64,000 bases of DNA from DASXMT01 sp963803065 (GTDB lineage: Bacteria; Actinomycetota; Acidimicrobiia; Acidimicrobiales; RAAP-2): positions 487,799 through 551,798 of the forward strand of contig CAWDKW010000009.1 of NCBI GenBank assembly GCA_963803065.1, written 5' to 3'. The notes under the pieces are model-generated. The model worked only from the letters and a program-made list of their open reading frames with translations. It had not been told where the DNA came from and ran no database searches. Positions 33,918 to 42,934 of this stretch are shown in pieces. Every line of letters starts with the position of its first letter. Positions within the stretch are counted from its first letter, which is position 1. A program made the translations under genes and the position numbers.

Positions 33918-35331
33918 CTGGTGCCAGTGCCCATTGCACCAGCATGCCTCGCTGGACCTGCCGGGTCGCCCCGGTGCGAGGAAGAGCGTCGACCACGACG
34001 AGCCGGCGGGGATGCTTGAAGGCGGCCAGGCGGCCCTCGCAGTGGCGCCGCAGGGCGGCCAGGTCGAGCGACCGGCCCGGATCGAGGACGACGAAGGCGG
34101 TGATCAGCTCGCCCCAGTCGTCGTCCGGCACCCCGACCACCGCGGCGTCGGCCACACCGGGAACGGAGAGGAGCACGTCGTCCACCTCCGCGGGCGCCAC
34201 CGTCTCGCCTCCAGTACGGATGACCTCCTTGACCCGTCCCACTATGGAGTAGAACCCCTCCTCGTCCCGCTCGGCCAGGTCGCCGGTATGAAACCAGCCG
34301 TCGACCAGCGCCGCCGCCGTCGCCTCAGGGTCCCGGAAGTACCCGTTCATAAGCACCGGATTGCGGACCAACAGCTCACCGTCCTCGGCCAGGCGGACCT
34401 CGCAGCCGAGGGCCGGCGGGCCCACCGAGCCGGGCTTGCGCAATACGTCCTGGGGCCATAGCCGGCACACGCCTCCGGCCTCGGTCGACCCGTAGGTGAC
34501 CGAGGTCTCTGTCCCGGGAAAGGTCCGGGCGATGGCTGACAGAAGCTCGGGGCTCGTCGACGACGTGCCGGTGTCGCAGTAGCGCAAGGAGGACAGGTCA
34601 TAGGCCGTCCGGTCCGCCTCGAGGATCCGTCGCCACACGGCGGGGATGGCGTAGAGCCGCACTGCCCGTCGCTCGTGCACCGCGGCCAGCAGCGCGTCGG
34701 CTTCGGCTCGCTCGACGTAGATGACCTCGTCGGCGGATGTCCACACGGTCATGGGGCCGTACCAGCCGGCCATGTGGAACTGGGGGAACATGCACACCAC
34801 CGCCCCCGACGGCCACATAGAGGCGTCCCCCAGGACCCGGAGCCGGGAGGCCCGGTGGGACAGTTCGACTCCCTTCGGCCGACCCGACGACCCGCTGGTG
34901 AAGAAGATGACATGGGGATCGTTCTCGTCGATGTCGGGGGGTGTGATGCCCGTGGTGGCCGGGGCGGCCAGCAGGCCATCAAGGGTCTCCTGCCCGGGGT
35001 GGCTGTCGTCTCCCACGACCAGCGCCGGATCGGCCTGGTCGAGGAGCTGGCCGGCCTCCCCCGCGGTGAAGTGGGGGTTCACGGGCACGCACACCGCTCC
35101 CAGGCGGGCCAGGGCGAACCAGAGGGCGATGGCGTCGAGGGAGGTGTCGCCCCACCAGACCACCCGGTCACCTCTCCCGATCCCGCGATTCGACAGCGCC
35201 CGGACGAGCTGTCCGGTGGCCGCCTCGAGCTGGGAATAGGTCACGCGCCGGTCACCCATCGACGCCGCGACCCTCCCGGGGGCCCTCCCGGTGGTCACCG
35301 AGACCACGTCGCCGATATGCAGGGGCTCCAC
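33907..35331 (-). CDS. AMP-dependent acyl-CoA ligase-like protein, A10 lysine replaced
   Basis: A 474-residue ANL protein and close paralogue of 1157-2653. P-loop TSGSSGRPKG, A5 TYGSTEAGG and A8 GWFHTGD are present, but A10 reads RTGATRQVQRGML: both the Gly and the Lys of the usual G-K pair are changed. Shared text such as IPAVWRRIL confirms the paralogy. GTG 35331 has GGAGGAG in front. It heads the TIM-barrel/amidohydrolase unit and is divergent from TetR across a control region with an operator-like site. Confidence 0.85.
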   Translation of the reverse strand: MEPLHIGDVVSVTTGRAPGRVAASMGDRRVTYSQLEAATGQLVRALSNRGIGRGDRVVWWGDTSLDAIALWFALARLGAVCVPVNPHFTAGEAGQLLDQADPALVVGDDSHPGQETLDGLLAAPATTGITPPDIDENDPHVIFFTSGSSGRPKGVELSHRASRLRVLGDASMWPSGAVVCMFPQFHMAGWYGPMTVWTSADEVIYVERAEADALLAAVHERRAVRLYAIPAVWRRILEADRTAYDLSSLRYCDTGTSSTSPELLSAIARTFPGTETSVTYGSTEAGGVCRLWPQDVLRKPGSVGPPALGCEVRLAEDGELLVRNPVLMNGYFRDPEATAAALVDGWFHTGDLAERDEEGFYSIVGRVKEVIRTGGETVAPAEVDDVLLSVPGVADAAVVGVPDDDWGELITAFVVLDPGRSLDLAALRRHCEGRLAAFKHPRRLVVVDALPRTGATRQVQRGMLVQWALAPAER

Positions 35332-35414
35332 CGATCTCTCCTCCGGGCCGTACGGCCCATTCGTGTCCGTCGGCTCGAGGGCCGTCTCGCCTGAGCGCCC
35401 GGCGAGCCAACTGC

Positions 35415-35429
35415 GAAAACACCGATCGT
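35415..35429 (+). promoter_or_regulatory. Candidate PsrA-like operator, site 7 (before TetR gene)
   Basis: GAAAACACCGATCGT, 16-30 bp before the TetR start at 35445 and about 85 bp before the divergent ligase. Position fits autorepression. The right half is weak. Confidence 0.45.
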
Positions 35430-35444
35430 CTACACTTCGGCGGC

Positions 35445-36239
35445 GTGACGAAGAAAAAGACGGCTGCGGTCAGCGTCGTCGATCCTACGGCCTCGCGCCC
35501 AGCGGCTCCAGGGAGCGCGGCATCCCAAAGAAGCACAGCCCCTGCGGGGAGCCAGGCCTCTGCAGGGAGCCAGGCGTCCCAACGGAGCGCGGCGTCTCCG
35601 AGAGGTGCGGCCTCTCCGGGAAATGGCAAGGTGGCCGGAAGCGATCATGGCGACGGCGATCACGAGATGGAGCTGTTGATCTCGGCCACGTTGGCGGTGG
35701 CCGCCCGCCGGGGCACCATCGAGCCCTCGGTGCGCGAGATCCTCGAGGAGGCAGGGCTCTCGACCAAGGCGTTCTACCGCCACTTCCGCTCCAAGGACGA
35801 TCTCCTGCTGGTCACACTGGAGGAGGGTTGTCGGATTCTGGCGGAGTACCTCGAGCACCGGATGAGCACTGCTTCCCATCCCCTGGACAAGGTCGGCGCC
35901 TGGATCGACGGGTTCGTGCGCCAGGCAGTGAACCCGTCCGCCGCCCGGCGCACCCTTCCCTGGACGCTCGGCGCCGGTCGACTGGCCGCCGCCTACCCCG
36001 AGGAGTTCGATCAGAACCAGGCACGGGTCACGGCGCCGCTCCAGCGCGAGATCGCCGAAGCGGTGAACGACGGCTCGGGTCGCTCCCCCGATCCCGGTCG
36101 CGACGCCAGGCTCATCTACGGGTACACGATGGACGCCGTTCGCTACAGCCTCATCAATGACACCGTTCCGAGCGCCCGCAGCGTCCGCCATCTCATCGAC
36201 TTTGCCCACCGGGCCCTGGGAGCCACGTCGAAGGAGTAG
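35445..36239 (+). CDS. TetR-family transcriptional regulator with long N-terminal tail
   Basis: A 264-residue protein. Residues about 1-72 are a Ser/Ala/Gln/Pro-rich tail with short internal repeats (GSQAS, AGSQAS, QRSAAS). A TetR DNA-binding domain follows: SVREILEEAGLSTKAFYRHFRSKDDLL is the helix-turn-helix, and the ligand-binding helices lie C-terminal. Such regulators of acyl-CoA catabolism usually bind acyl-CoAs or fatty acids and release DNA. It is the first candidate for the recurring GAAAAC-N4-GTTCC site, one copy of which lies just upstream. GTG start at 35445; a start after the tail is possible. Confidence 0.88.
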   Translation: MTKKKTAAVSVVDPTASRPAAPGSAASQRSTAPAGSQASAGSQASQRSAASPRGAASPGNGKVAGSDHGDGDHEMELLISATLAVAARRGTIEPSVREILEEAGLSTKAFYRHFRSKDDLLLVTLEEGCRILAEYLEHRMSTASHPLDKVGAWIDGFVRQAVNPSAARRTLPWTLGAGRLAAAYPEEFDQNQARVTAPLQREIAEAVNDGSGRSPDPGRDARLIYGYTMDAVRYSLINDTVPSARSVRHLIDFAHRALGATSKE

Positions 36240-36247
36240 CCGTCGCG

Positions 36248-36285
36248 TCCGCCATGCGCACCGGCCTCCGCCATGTGCACCGGCC
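36248..36285. repeat. 19-bp tandem repeat after TetR
   Basis: Units 36248-36266 and 36267-36285 (TCCGCCATGCGCACCGGCC) differ by one base; they start 8 bp after the TetR stop codon. Confidence 0.88.
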
Positions 36286-36332
36286 TCGGTGGTCGGGCCG
36301 CGATCAACCTGGCGATGACGGCCGGGAAGTGG

Positions 36333-37493
36333 CTAGAGCCCCAGCCCCCGCCCGATGAGCTCCTTCATGATCTCGGTCGTACCGCCGTAGATGGAGGTGA
36401 TCCGGGCGTCGGCATAGGCACGGGAGATGGGGAACTCTCGCATGTACCCGTAGCCCCCGTGGAGTTGCAGCCCGCGGTCGGCCGTCCGCAACTGCAACTC
36501 GGTCGACCACCACTTGGCCATGGCCGCCCGCTCGGCCGTGAGCTCGCCACGGCCCAGCTCGGCCACGCAGGTGTCGATGAACGACTCGGCCACCTCGATC
36601 TGCGTGGCCAGCTCAGCCAACACGAACCTGGTGTTCTGGAACGACCCGATGGTCTGGCCGAAGGCAGTGCGCTGCCCGCAGTAGTCCACGGTCAGGGCGA
36701 AGGCGTGGCGGGCGGCGGCCACCGCCGAGACGGCCAGAGATAGGCGCTCCTGGGGCAGGTTCTGGACCAACTGAACGAAGCCCTCGCCCTCGGTGCCCAG
36801 CAGGTTTTCGGCCGGGACGGCGACGTCGTCGAAGAAGAGCTCGGCGGTGTCCTGGGAGTGCATGCCCAGCTTCTCCAGGTTGCGCCCGCGCTCGAACCCC
36901 TCCATCCCCCGCTCCAGCACCAGGAGGCTCATGCCCCGGTGGCGCTGGCTCGGGTCGGTCTTCACCGCCGTGACCACGAGGTCGGCATTGATCCCGTTGG
37001 TGATGAAGGTCTTCGACCCGTTCACCATGTAGACGTCACCGTGGCGGATGGCCGTTGTCGACATCGAGGCGAGGTCGCTGCCGATCCCCGGCTCGGTCAT
37101 GGCGATGGCCGTGATGAGCTCCCCGGAGGCGATGCCGGGCAACCAGCGCTGGCGCTGCTCGTCGGTGCAGTAGGTGAGGAAGTAGGGCAGCACGATGTCG
37201 TTGTGCAAGGCGACGCCCAGGCCGACCCCGTTGCAGCCGGCCAGATGGATCTCCTCGTTGACGATGACGTTGTAGCGGAAGTCGTCAACCCCGCCTCCTC
37301 CCAGGTCCTCGGGCACGGCCATGCCCAGGAGGCCCAACTCGCCCGCCGTGGCGAAGAGGCGGCGGTCGATGATGCCCTCGCTCTCCCACTTCTCGAAGTT
37401 GGGGACGATCTCGTTGGCCACGAAGCGATGGGCCACCCGGCGGAACTGGTCGTGCTCGTCAGCGAACAGGGGGCGGCTCATGACAACGGCCAT
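36333..37493 (-). CDS. Acyl-CoA dehydrogenase, long-chain (LCAD)-like
   Basis: A 386-residue flavoenzyme that would introduce a 2,3 double bond in an acyl-CoA. The FAD/substrate motif AMTEPGIGSDLASM and the C-terminal HGGYGYMREFPISRAYADAR then IYGGTTEIMKELI are visible. The YGGT variant (Gly where medium-chain enzymes have the catalytic Glu) is typical of the LCAD/IVD branch, whose base lies on an earlier helix. Start either ATG 37493 or 37481. Divergent from the fused CoA-transferase, 40 bp away. Confidence 0.92.
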   Translation of the reverse strand: MAVVMSRPLFADEHDQFRRVAHRFVANEIVPNFEKWESEGIIDRRLFATAGELGLLGMAVPEDLGGGGVDDFRYNVIVNEEIHLAGCNGVGLGVALHNDIVLPYFLTYCTDEQRQRWLPGIASGELITAIAMTEPGIGSDLASMSTTAIRHGDVYMVNGSKTFITNGINADLVVTAVKTDPSQRHRGMSLLVLERGMEGFERGRNLEKLGMHSQDTAELFFDDVAVPAENLLGTEGEGFVQLVQNLPQERLSLAVSAVAAARHAFALTVDYCGQRTAFGQTIGSFQNTRFVLAELATQIEVAESFIDTCVAELGRGELTAERAAMAKWWSTELQLRTADRGLQLHGGYGYMREFPISRAYADARITSIYGGTTEIMKELIGRGLGL

Positions 37494-37496
37494 TCT
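37482..37496 (+). promoter_or_regulatory. Weak PsrA-like operator candidate
   Basis: GACAACGGCCATTCT between the divergent dehydrogenase and CoA-transferase genes. One mismatch in each half; overlaps possible start codons of the dehydrogenase. Confidence 0.25.
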
Positions 37497-37533
37497 TAGC
37501 ACTTCGCCTCGTCGAGTAGCCTCGGCAGCCGAC

Positions 37534-39234
37534 ATGGATGGAGTCGGCGAGGACAAGGTGGTGGACCTCGACACCGCTGTGGCGCACGTGCGGCCCGGCG
37601 ATGCCGTTCACGTCGTCACCAACCACTCGCGTTGGACGGCCGTCGCCCGCCATCTCGTCCGTCGTTGGTGGGGCCGGGACCCCGGCTTCACTCTGGTGAT
37701 GCTGAGCCTGTCGAGCCTCGGTACCTTGTTCTTCAAGGGCGGCCTGGTCAAAAAGGTGGTGACCGGGTACTCGGGGGACATCTTTCCCAACTTCACCCCC
37801 AATCCCTGGTTCTCCGATGCCTATCTGCGGGGCGACGTCGAGGTCGAGCACTGGTCGTTCCTGACCTTCCTCCAGCGCCTCGAGGCCGCCGCCCGGGGCC
37901 TGCCCGCGGTGGTGACCGGCTCGCTGGCCGGGTCGAGCATGGCCGACAACCCCGGCTTCGCCCAGGTCGATTCGCCCTTCGGCGGCACGGTCGGGCTGCT
38001 CGCTCCCTACGCGCCCGACATCGCCCTGCTCCATGCCCCGGTGTCCGACCGGGAGGGCAACGTCGCGTTCAACGCCCCGATCCTCGAGGGTGTGTGGGGG
38101 GCGCTGGCTGCCCGTCGCGGCGCCGTGGTCACGGTGGAGCGGGTGGTCGACGACATCCGTCCCTGGTCCCACCTCGTCCGCATCCCGGCCCACCGGGTCC
38201 TGGCCGTGACCGAGACGCCGATGGGCGCCCATCCCGGAGGCCTCTTCACCCGGGACACCCCGTCCGAGCCCTACGGCGAGGACCTGGAGTTCTGGTCGGA
38301 TGTCAGCCGAATCAGCCGGAGCGACGAGTTCGACGCCTGGATCGACCACTGGGTGCTCGGGCCGGCCGACCAAAGCGAGTACCTGGAGCGACTGGGCCAG
38401 GCCCGCATCGATGCCCTCGTGGCCAGGGCCGATCCCGATTCCTGGAAGGTGGACGAGGCGGCCCACCCACCCGACCTGACGGCGCCCGTCGGGGCCTGGG
38501 AGCTGGCCGCGGTGTTCGGTGCCCACTACCTGGCCGGGCGCATCCTGGCCCGGGAGGCCGACGCCGTCCTGGCCGGCGCGGGGGTGGCCAACCTGGCCAC
38601 CTGGCTCGGCGTCCATCTGGCCCGGCGGCGCGGGGCGACCGTCGAGCTGACCGCCGAGCTGGGGCTGTGGGGCTACGAGCCGACGCCCGCCGACCCGTTC
38701 GTCTTCAACCATCGGAGCTTCCCCACCGCCACCATGCTCTCCGACAGCGAGCACATCCTGGGCACGATGGCCGGCTCGCCGGGCACGACGCTGTTGGCCT
38801 GTCTGGGCGCGGCACAGATCGACCGGTTCGGCAACATCAACTCGACGGTCATACCCGGCCGGGCCTTCCTGGTCGGGTCGGGTGGGGGAAACGACGTGGC
38901 CAGCCAGGCCGACGAGGTGGTGGTCATGGCGACGCTCACTCACCGCCGCACGGTGGACCAGGTCCCCTACGTCACGTCCCCCGGCGATCGGGTCGGCGCC
39001 TTCGTCTCGGACCTCGGCGTCTTCGAGAAGGCCGAGAACGGCGAGTTCGTCCTCACCGCGGTGCCCGCCGGTCCCGAGCCGATGGCGGAACGGGTGAGCG
39101 CCGTCCGGTCGCTCTGTGGCTGGGAGCTCACGGTGGCCCCGTCGCTCACCGAGCTCGACGCGCCCGACGCCGCCGAGATCGAGGCGCTCCGTCGCTGGGA
39201 CCCACTCGGGCTGTTCCTCCGCCCTGGCGCCTGA
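37534..39234 (+). CDS. Fused two-subunit CoA-transferase (family I, IpdAB-like)
   Basis: A 566-residue single chain combining what are normally two subunits. Residues about 1-270 are the alpha half (DAVHVVTNHSRWTAVARHL ... GSLAGSSMADNPG), about 320-566 the beta half (GAGVANLATWLGVHLARRRG, then ELTAELGLWGYEP where the conserved Glu fits the active-site position). IpdA/IpdB, related in sequence layout, open the last steroid ring as CoA thioesters; others transfer CoA between acids. Which applies is not known. Its final codons and stop are copied in tandem after the gene. Confidence 0.82.
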   Translation: MDGVGEDKVVDLDTAVAHVRPGDAVHVVTNHSRWTAVARHLVRRWWGRDPGFTLVMLSLSSLGTLFFKGGLVKKVVTGYSGDIFPNFTPNPWFSDAYLRGDVEVEHWSFLTFLQRLEAAARGLPAVVTGSLAGSSMADNPGFAQVDSPFGGTVGLLAPYAPDIALLHAPVSDREGNVAFNAPILEGVWGALAARRGAVVTVERVVDDIRPWSHLVRIPAHRVLAVTETPMGAHPGGLFTRDTPSEPYGEDLEFWSDVSRISRSDEFDAWIDHWVLGPADQSEYLERLGQARIDALVARADPDSWKVDEAAHPPDLTAPVGAWELAAVFGAHYLAGRILAREADAVLAGAGVANLATWLGVHLARRRGATVELTAELGLWGYEPTPADPFVFNHRSFPTATMLSDSEHILGTMAGSPGTTLLACLGAAQIDRFGNINSTVIPGRAFLVGSGGGNDVASQADEVVVMATLTHRRTVDQVPYVTSPGDRVGAFVSDLGVFEKAENGEFVLTAVPAGPEPMAERVSAVRSLCGWELTVAPSLTELDAPDAAEIEALRRWDPLGLFLRPGA

Positions 39235-39291
39235 GCTGGTTCCTCCGCCCTGGCGCCTGAGCCGGTTCCTCCGCCCCGACGCCTGAGCCGG
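39214..39291. repeat. 26-bp tandem repeat with the CoA-transferase stop codon
   Basis: Three units (39214-39239, 39240-39265, 39266-39291) of TTCCTCCGCCCTGGCGCC + TGAGCTGG. The first includes the last codons and TGA of the CoA-transferase; a partial fourth copy follows. Confidence 0.95.
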
Positions 39292-39397
39292 TTCTGAGCT
39301 GTCGCCGATTGGGTCGGAACGCACAATCGCCTTCGGGTGATTTCTTAGGTCCGGAAGCCCCAGGGAAGTGTTACACCCCAGGCGTAATTTGGGCGCC

Positions 39398-40537
39398 ATG
39401 GATCCCGATATCCAGGTCCTGACCGAGGCGATCGACCGCCTGGCCGACGCCGGGCCGTTGGTCTCCGCCGACCCTGAGTCGATCGAGGCCCTCATGCGCC
39501 AGCGGGCCCGCCTCGATGCCGTCGTGACCGAGGCGGCGGCCTCGTTTGACGCCTCGGGGGACTGGGCCCCCGACGGGGCGAAGACGGCCGCCGCCTGGCT
39601 GGGGCACCGGTGCCGGATCCCGAGGGGCCAGGCCCGGGCCCTCATCCGGCGGGGCCGGGTCCTCTCCCACCTGCCTGCTTTTGCCCGGGCCTGGTCGAGC
39701 GGGGCGATCAACGCCGCCCATGTCGATACGGTGGCCGCCGTGCGCAACCCGGTCACCGAAGCGACCCTGGCCCGGGACGAGCAGGTCCTCTGTGACCAGG
39801 CCGCCACCTTGCCCTTCGACAAGTACGTGCAGGCGGTCTCCTACTGGCACCAGTTCGCCGACCCCGACGGGGCAGAGACGAGCCACGACAAGCGCCTGGC
39901 CGCCCGGGACGTCTATCTGGAGAAGAGCTTCGATGGGATGTGGCTCGGGCACATGACCATGGACCCCCTCTCGGGGTCGGTCGTCTCCGAGGAGCTCGGC
40001 CGCTTGGAGGCAGAGCTGTTCGAGGCCGACTGGGCAGAGGCCAAAGAGCGCCTGGGCACAGAGCCCAGCGCCTCGGACCTCGAGCGGACCCCGGGACAGC
40101 GACGGTGCGACGCCCTGGCCGAGATGGCCCACCGGTCGAGGACGGCCCCGGCGGACGGGCGGCGCCCGGCACCGCTGGTCACCGTGCTGGTCGACTTCCC
40201 GACCCTGGCTGGTCGGGTCTGCGAGCTGGCCAACGGCACCGTCGTCCCCCCGGGCGCCCTTCTCCCCCTGTTGGACGAGGCCTACATCGAGCGGGCCGTC
40301 TACCGGCCCGACAACCGGGTGGAGGTGAGCGAGACGACCCGGCTGTTCACCGGGGCGACCCGGCGGGCCATCGAGCTGAGGGACCGGACCTGCACCCACC
40401 CCTACTGCGACAGGTCAGCGCCCTGCCAGGTCGACCACATCATCCCCTCTGCCGAGGGGGGACCCACCAACCAGGCGAACGGCAGGCTTCTCTGTGGCTT
40501 CCACAATCGGCTCCGGAACCAGCGGCCGCCGCCGTAA
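39398..40537 (+). CDS. DUF222/HNH endonuclease-type (13E12 family) protein
   Basis: A 379-residue protein with an N-terminal DUF222 helical region (about 1-300) and a C-terminal HNH nuclease: CTHPYCDRSAPCQVDHIIP with a paired Cys site, then GGPTNQANGRLLCGFHNRL. The H, N and H of the motif and the zinc cysteines are intact. This family is abundant and often repeated in actinobacterial genomes; its role is unknown, perhaps mobile. ATG 39398 chosen as the start. It is the only gene here not obviously metabolic. Confidence 0.9.
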   Translation: MDPDIQVLTEAIDRLADAGPLVSADPESIEALMRQRARLDAVVTEAAASFDASGDWAPDGAKTAAAWLGHRCRIPRGQARALIRRGRVLSHLPAFARAWSSGAINAAHVDTVAAVRNPVTEATLARDEQVLCDQAATLPFDKYVQAVSYWHQFADPDGAETSHDKRLAARDVYLEKSFDGMWLGHMTMDPLSGSVVSEELGRLEAELFEADWAEAKERLGTEPSASDLERTPGQRRCDALAEMAHRSRTAPADGRRPAPLVTVLVDFPTLAGRVCELANGTVVPPGALLPLLDEAYIERAVYRPDNRVEVSETTRLFTGATRRAIELRDRTCTHPYCDRSAPCQVDHIIPSAEGGPTNQANGRLLCGFHNRLRNQRPPP

Positions 40538-40622
40538 GGCTCTGACACCGTCCCGGAGGGGGGTCGAAAGGTCGAAACTGAGTGAGATCAGCCTCGAGAG
40601 CGAGACAAGCGACGAAAGCTCG

Positions 40623-41846
40623 TCAGTCGACCAGTGGGTTCATCCAGCCGGCCGATACTGACGTGACGCCGCGGGCGACGCTGGAGCCGACGTAATTCCG
40701 CTGGGCCTCGATGGTGCCCGCCCCGATGCACAGCCCTCGTATGTCCCGATAGGCCCGCTCCACCGGGTACTCACGGCTGTAGCCGTACCCGCCGTGCAGC
40801 TGGATGGCCTCGTCACACACGAACTTCGCCGCCTGGTTGGCGGCGGTCTTGGCCATGGCCGTCTCCAGCGCCGGAGGCGTCCCTCCCGGACCGGCCAGCC
40901 GCACGGCCCGGGCCAGCAGGAGTCTCGCCCCCTCGAGGGCGATCGCCATGTCGGCCAGTTTCCACTGAAGCCCCTGCAGCGATGCGATGGGCTTGCCCGC
41001 GATCACCCGGTCGTTCACGTACCGGGTGGCGTGCTCCAGCGCACCCTGGGCCGCACCGATGCACATCGCCGCGTTGCCGCACCGCTCGTGGTTGAGATGG
41101 GAGAGCAGCACCTTGAACGGGCCGGTCGAGGACGGGTCGCCGGCCAGGAGCACGTCATCCTCGGTGACGGGCACATCGTCGAATGCGATCTCGGACTCGG
41201 TAGCGGCATGGATGCCCATCGACCGGTGCCTTCCGGCCAGGGAGACACCCTCCCGGTCCATCGGGACGATGACCGCCCCGACGCCCTTCGCCCCCTCCCC
41301 GCCGGGCCAGCGGCACCAGACCAACACGCCGGCCGCGGCATGGCCGAGGGTGGAGAAGTTCTTGTACCCGTTCAGTCGCCACCGGCCCGGCCCGTCCTCG
41401 GTCAGTACGGTGCGCATCGACTGGACGGCCGAGCCCGCATCAGGCTCGGTGATCCCGATGCTGACGATGGCCTGGCCGTCGGCCACCGCCGGCAGCCACC
41501 GGTCCTGGAGTGCCGGCCCTCCGAGGTGCTCGATGCCGCGCGCCGGTCCGTTGAAGGCCAGCTGGCAGCAGATGGCCGTCGAGACGTCGTGGCGGGCCAC
41601 CTCCTCGAGGACGATGGAGGCCTCCACGTCGCCGTACCCGAGGCCGCCCCACCGCTCCCCGATGGTCACCCGGAAGAGGTCGGCGGCGGCCATGGCCTTG
41701 ATCGCCTCGGTGGGCACCTCGCCCGTCTCATCGCCGTGAGCGGCACGGGGACCGACCTCTCGCGCCGCCACCTCGCGGGCCAGCATCCGCAATGCCGTCT
41801 GGTCCTCGTCCTCGGCCATCGGATCGGCTCCGTGGGCACCGGCCAT
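40623..41846 (-). CDS. Acyl-CoA dehydrogenase
   Basis: A 407-residue acyl-CoA dehydrogenase. Visible: GITEPDAGSAVQSMRT (FAD/substrate loop), GYKNFSTLGHAA, and HGGYGYSREYPVERAYRDIR followed by IGAGTIEAQRN. The residue at the classical catalytic Glu position in the last motif is Ala, so the base may lie elsewhere or the chemistry differ. ATG 41846 lies 34 bp from the operator-like site at 41881, which is shared with the divergent SDR. Confidence 0.9.
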   Translation of the reverse strand: MAGAHGADPMAEDEDQTALRMLAREVAAREVGPRAAHGDETGEVPTEAIKAMAAADLFRVTIGERWGGLGYGDVEASIVLEEVARHDVSTAICCQLAFNGPARGIEHLGGPALQDRWLPAVADGQAIVSIGITEPDAGSAVQSMRTVLTEDGPGRWRLNGYKNFSTLGHAAAGVLVWCRWPGGEGAKGVGAVIVPMDREGVSLAGRHRSMGIHAATESEIAFDDVPVTEDDVLLAGDPSSTGPFKVLLSHLNHERCGNAAMCIGAAQGALEHATRYVNDRVIAGKPIASLQGLQWKLADMAIALEGARLLLARAVRLAGPGGTPPALETAMAKTAANQAAKFVCDEAIQLHGGYGYSREYPVERAYRDIRGLCIGAGTIEAQRNYVGSSVARGVTSVSAGWMNPLVD

Positions 41847-41880
41847 GCGTCACCACCTTCGACGGTTCACCCCAACGGGC

Positions 41881-41895
41881 GAAAACAACTGTTGG
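41881..41895 (+). promoter_or_regulatory. Candidate PsrA-like operator, site 8
   Basis: GAAAACAACTGTTGG lies in the 106-bp gap between the divergent acyl-CoA dehydrogenase (start 41846) and SDR (start 41953). Its first 13 bases match the site at 32251. Confidence 0.58.
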
Positions 41896-41952
41896 CCAAT
41901 AGTATCGTCGGGCCGGTCCCCGACTCCTGGGGCCGAGGTGATCGGAGGGTCC

Positions 41953-42852
41953 ATGTTGCTCGAAGGACGCGTAGCGGTGGTGACGGGGGCGGGCCGCGGC
42001 ATCGGCCGGGAGTTCGCCCTGGCCCTCGCCCGGGAGGGTGCCGCTGTCGTCGTCAACGACATCGGTGTCGGCCTTCGTGGGGACGAGACGGGCGAGGACC
42101 CGGCCGCTGAGGTCTGCGCCGAGATCGAGGCCGCGGGCGGTCGCGCCGTCCCTGCCTACGACTCGGTCTCCGACTACGACGCCGCCGGTCGCATCATCCA
42201 GACCGCCGTCGAGAACTTCGGCCAGATCGACATTCTGGTCAACAACGCCGGGATCGTGCGCGACCGAAGCCTGGCCAAGATGGGCCCCGACGACTTCGAC
42301 GCCGTGGTCGCCACCCATCTGAAGGGCACGTTCAATTGCACCCGCCACGCCGTCGGCCCCATGAAGGAGGCCGGCTACGGGCGCATCATCAACATCACCT
42401 CATCGGCCGGGCTCCGGGGGAACTTCGGGCAGACCAACTACGCCGCGGCCAAGGCGGGGATCATGGGCATGACCTTCGTGTGGGCACTGGAGCTCGGGCG
42501 CTCGGGCATCACGGCCAACGCTATGGCCCCGGCCGGTGCCACCCGGATGACGGCCAACCTTTACGGGGAGGGCGAGGAGCCACCGGTCACCCTGGACCCG
42601 TCCCTCAATGCGCCCATCGTCGTCTACCTGGCCTCGGAGCGAGCGGGGGCGGTGAACGGCCAGCTGTTCGGTCGCTCCGACTGGGCCTTCACCCTCTTCC
42701 AGCATCCCAAGCAGATCGCCTGGATGAGCAGGGAGGGCGGCTGGGACCCCGAGAGCCTGGCCGACCAGTTCGACGCCATGTTGGGCCAGCACCTCCAGCC
42801 CGTCGGCATGGTCATGCCCGGGGGCCTCAGCCAGGATGCAGCTCGGTCGTAG
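41953..42852 (+). CDS. SDR, MFE-2 (17-beta-HSD type 4) N-domain-like hydroxyacyl-CoA dehydrogenase
   Basis: A 299-residue SDR. The start MLLEGRVAVVTGAGRGIGRE with AAVVVNDIGVG, and later AGGRAVPAYDSVSDYD, follow the hydroxyacyl-CoA dehydrogenase domain of peroxisomal multifunctional enzyme type 2. NITSSAG and YAAAKAG supply the catalytic Ser, Tyr and Lys. It would oxidise 3-hydroxyacyl-CoA; the hydratase domain of MFE-2 is missing here. ATG 41953 has GGAGGG upstream. Divergent from an acyl-CoA dehydrogenase, which would act two steps before it in beta-oxidation. Confidence 0.9.
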   Translation: MLLEGRVAVVTGAGRGIGREFALALAREGAAVVVNDIGVGLRGDETGEDPAAEVCAEIEAAGGRAVPAYDSVSDYDAAGRIIQTAVENFGQIDILVNNAGIVRDRSLAKMGPDDFDAVVATHLKGTFNCTRHAVGPMKEAGYGRIINITSSAGLRGNFGQTNYAAAKAGIMGMTFVWALELGRSGITANAMAPAGATRMTANLYGEGEEPPVTLDPSLNAPIVVYLASERAGAVNGQLFGRSDWAFTLFQHPKQIAWMSREGGWDPESLADQFDAMLGQHLQPVGMVMPGGLSQDAARS

Positions 42853-42934
42853 GCGGCACTCGAACGCGACGGCGGGAGGTGGAGCTGACCAGGGTCAGGC
42901 CGGGTTGGGCCGTTCCGCCTGCACTCGACCGACC

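Noticed and set aside
37459..39822. A 787-codon minus-strand frame
   Set aside because: Antisense to the CoA-transferase and part of the HNH gene; composition typical of shadow frames.
39398..40537. Homing or mobile element boundary around the HNH gene
   Set aside because: No inverted or direct flanking repeats, integrase or intron features were seen; the 26-bp repeat nearby belongs to the CoA-transferase end.
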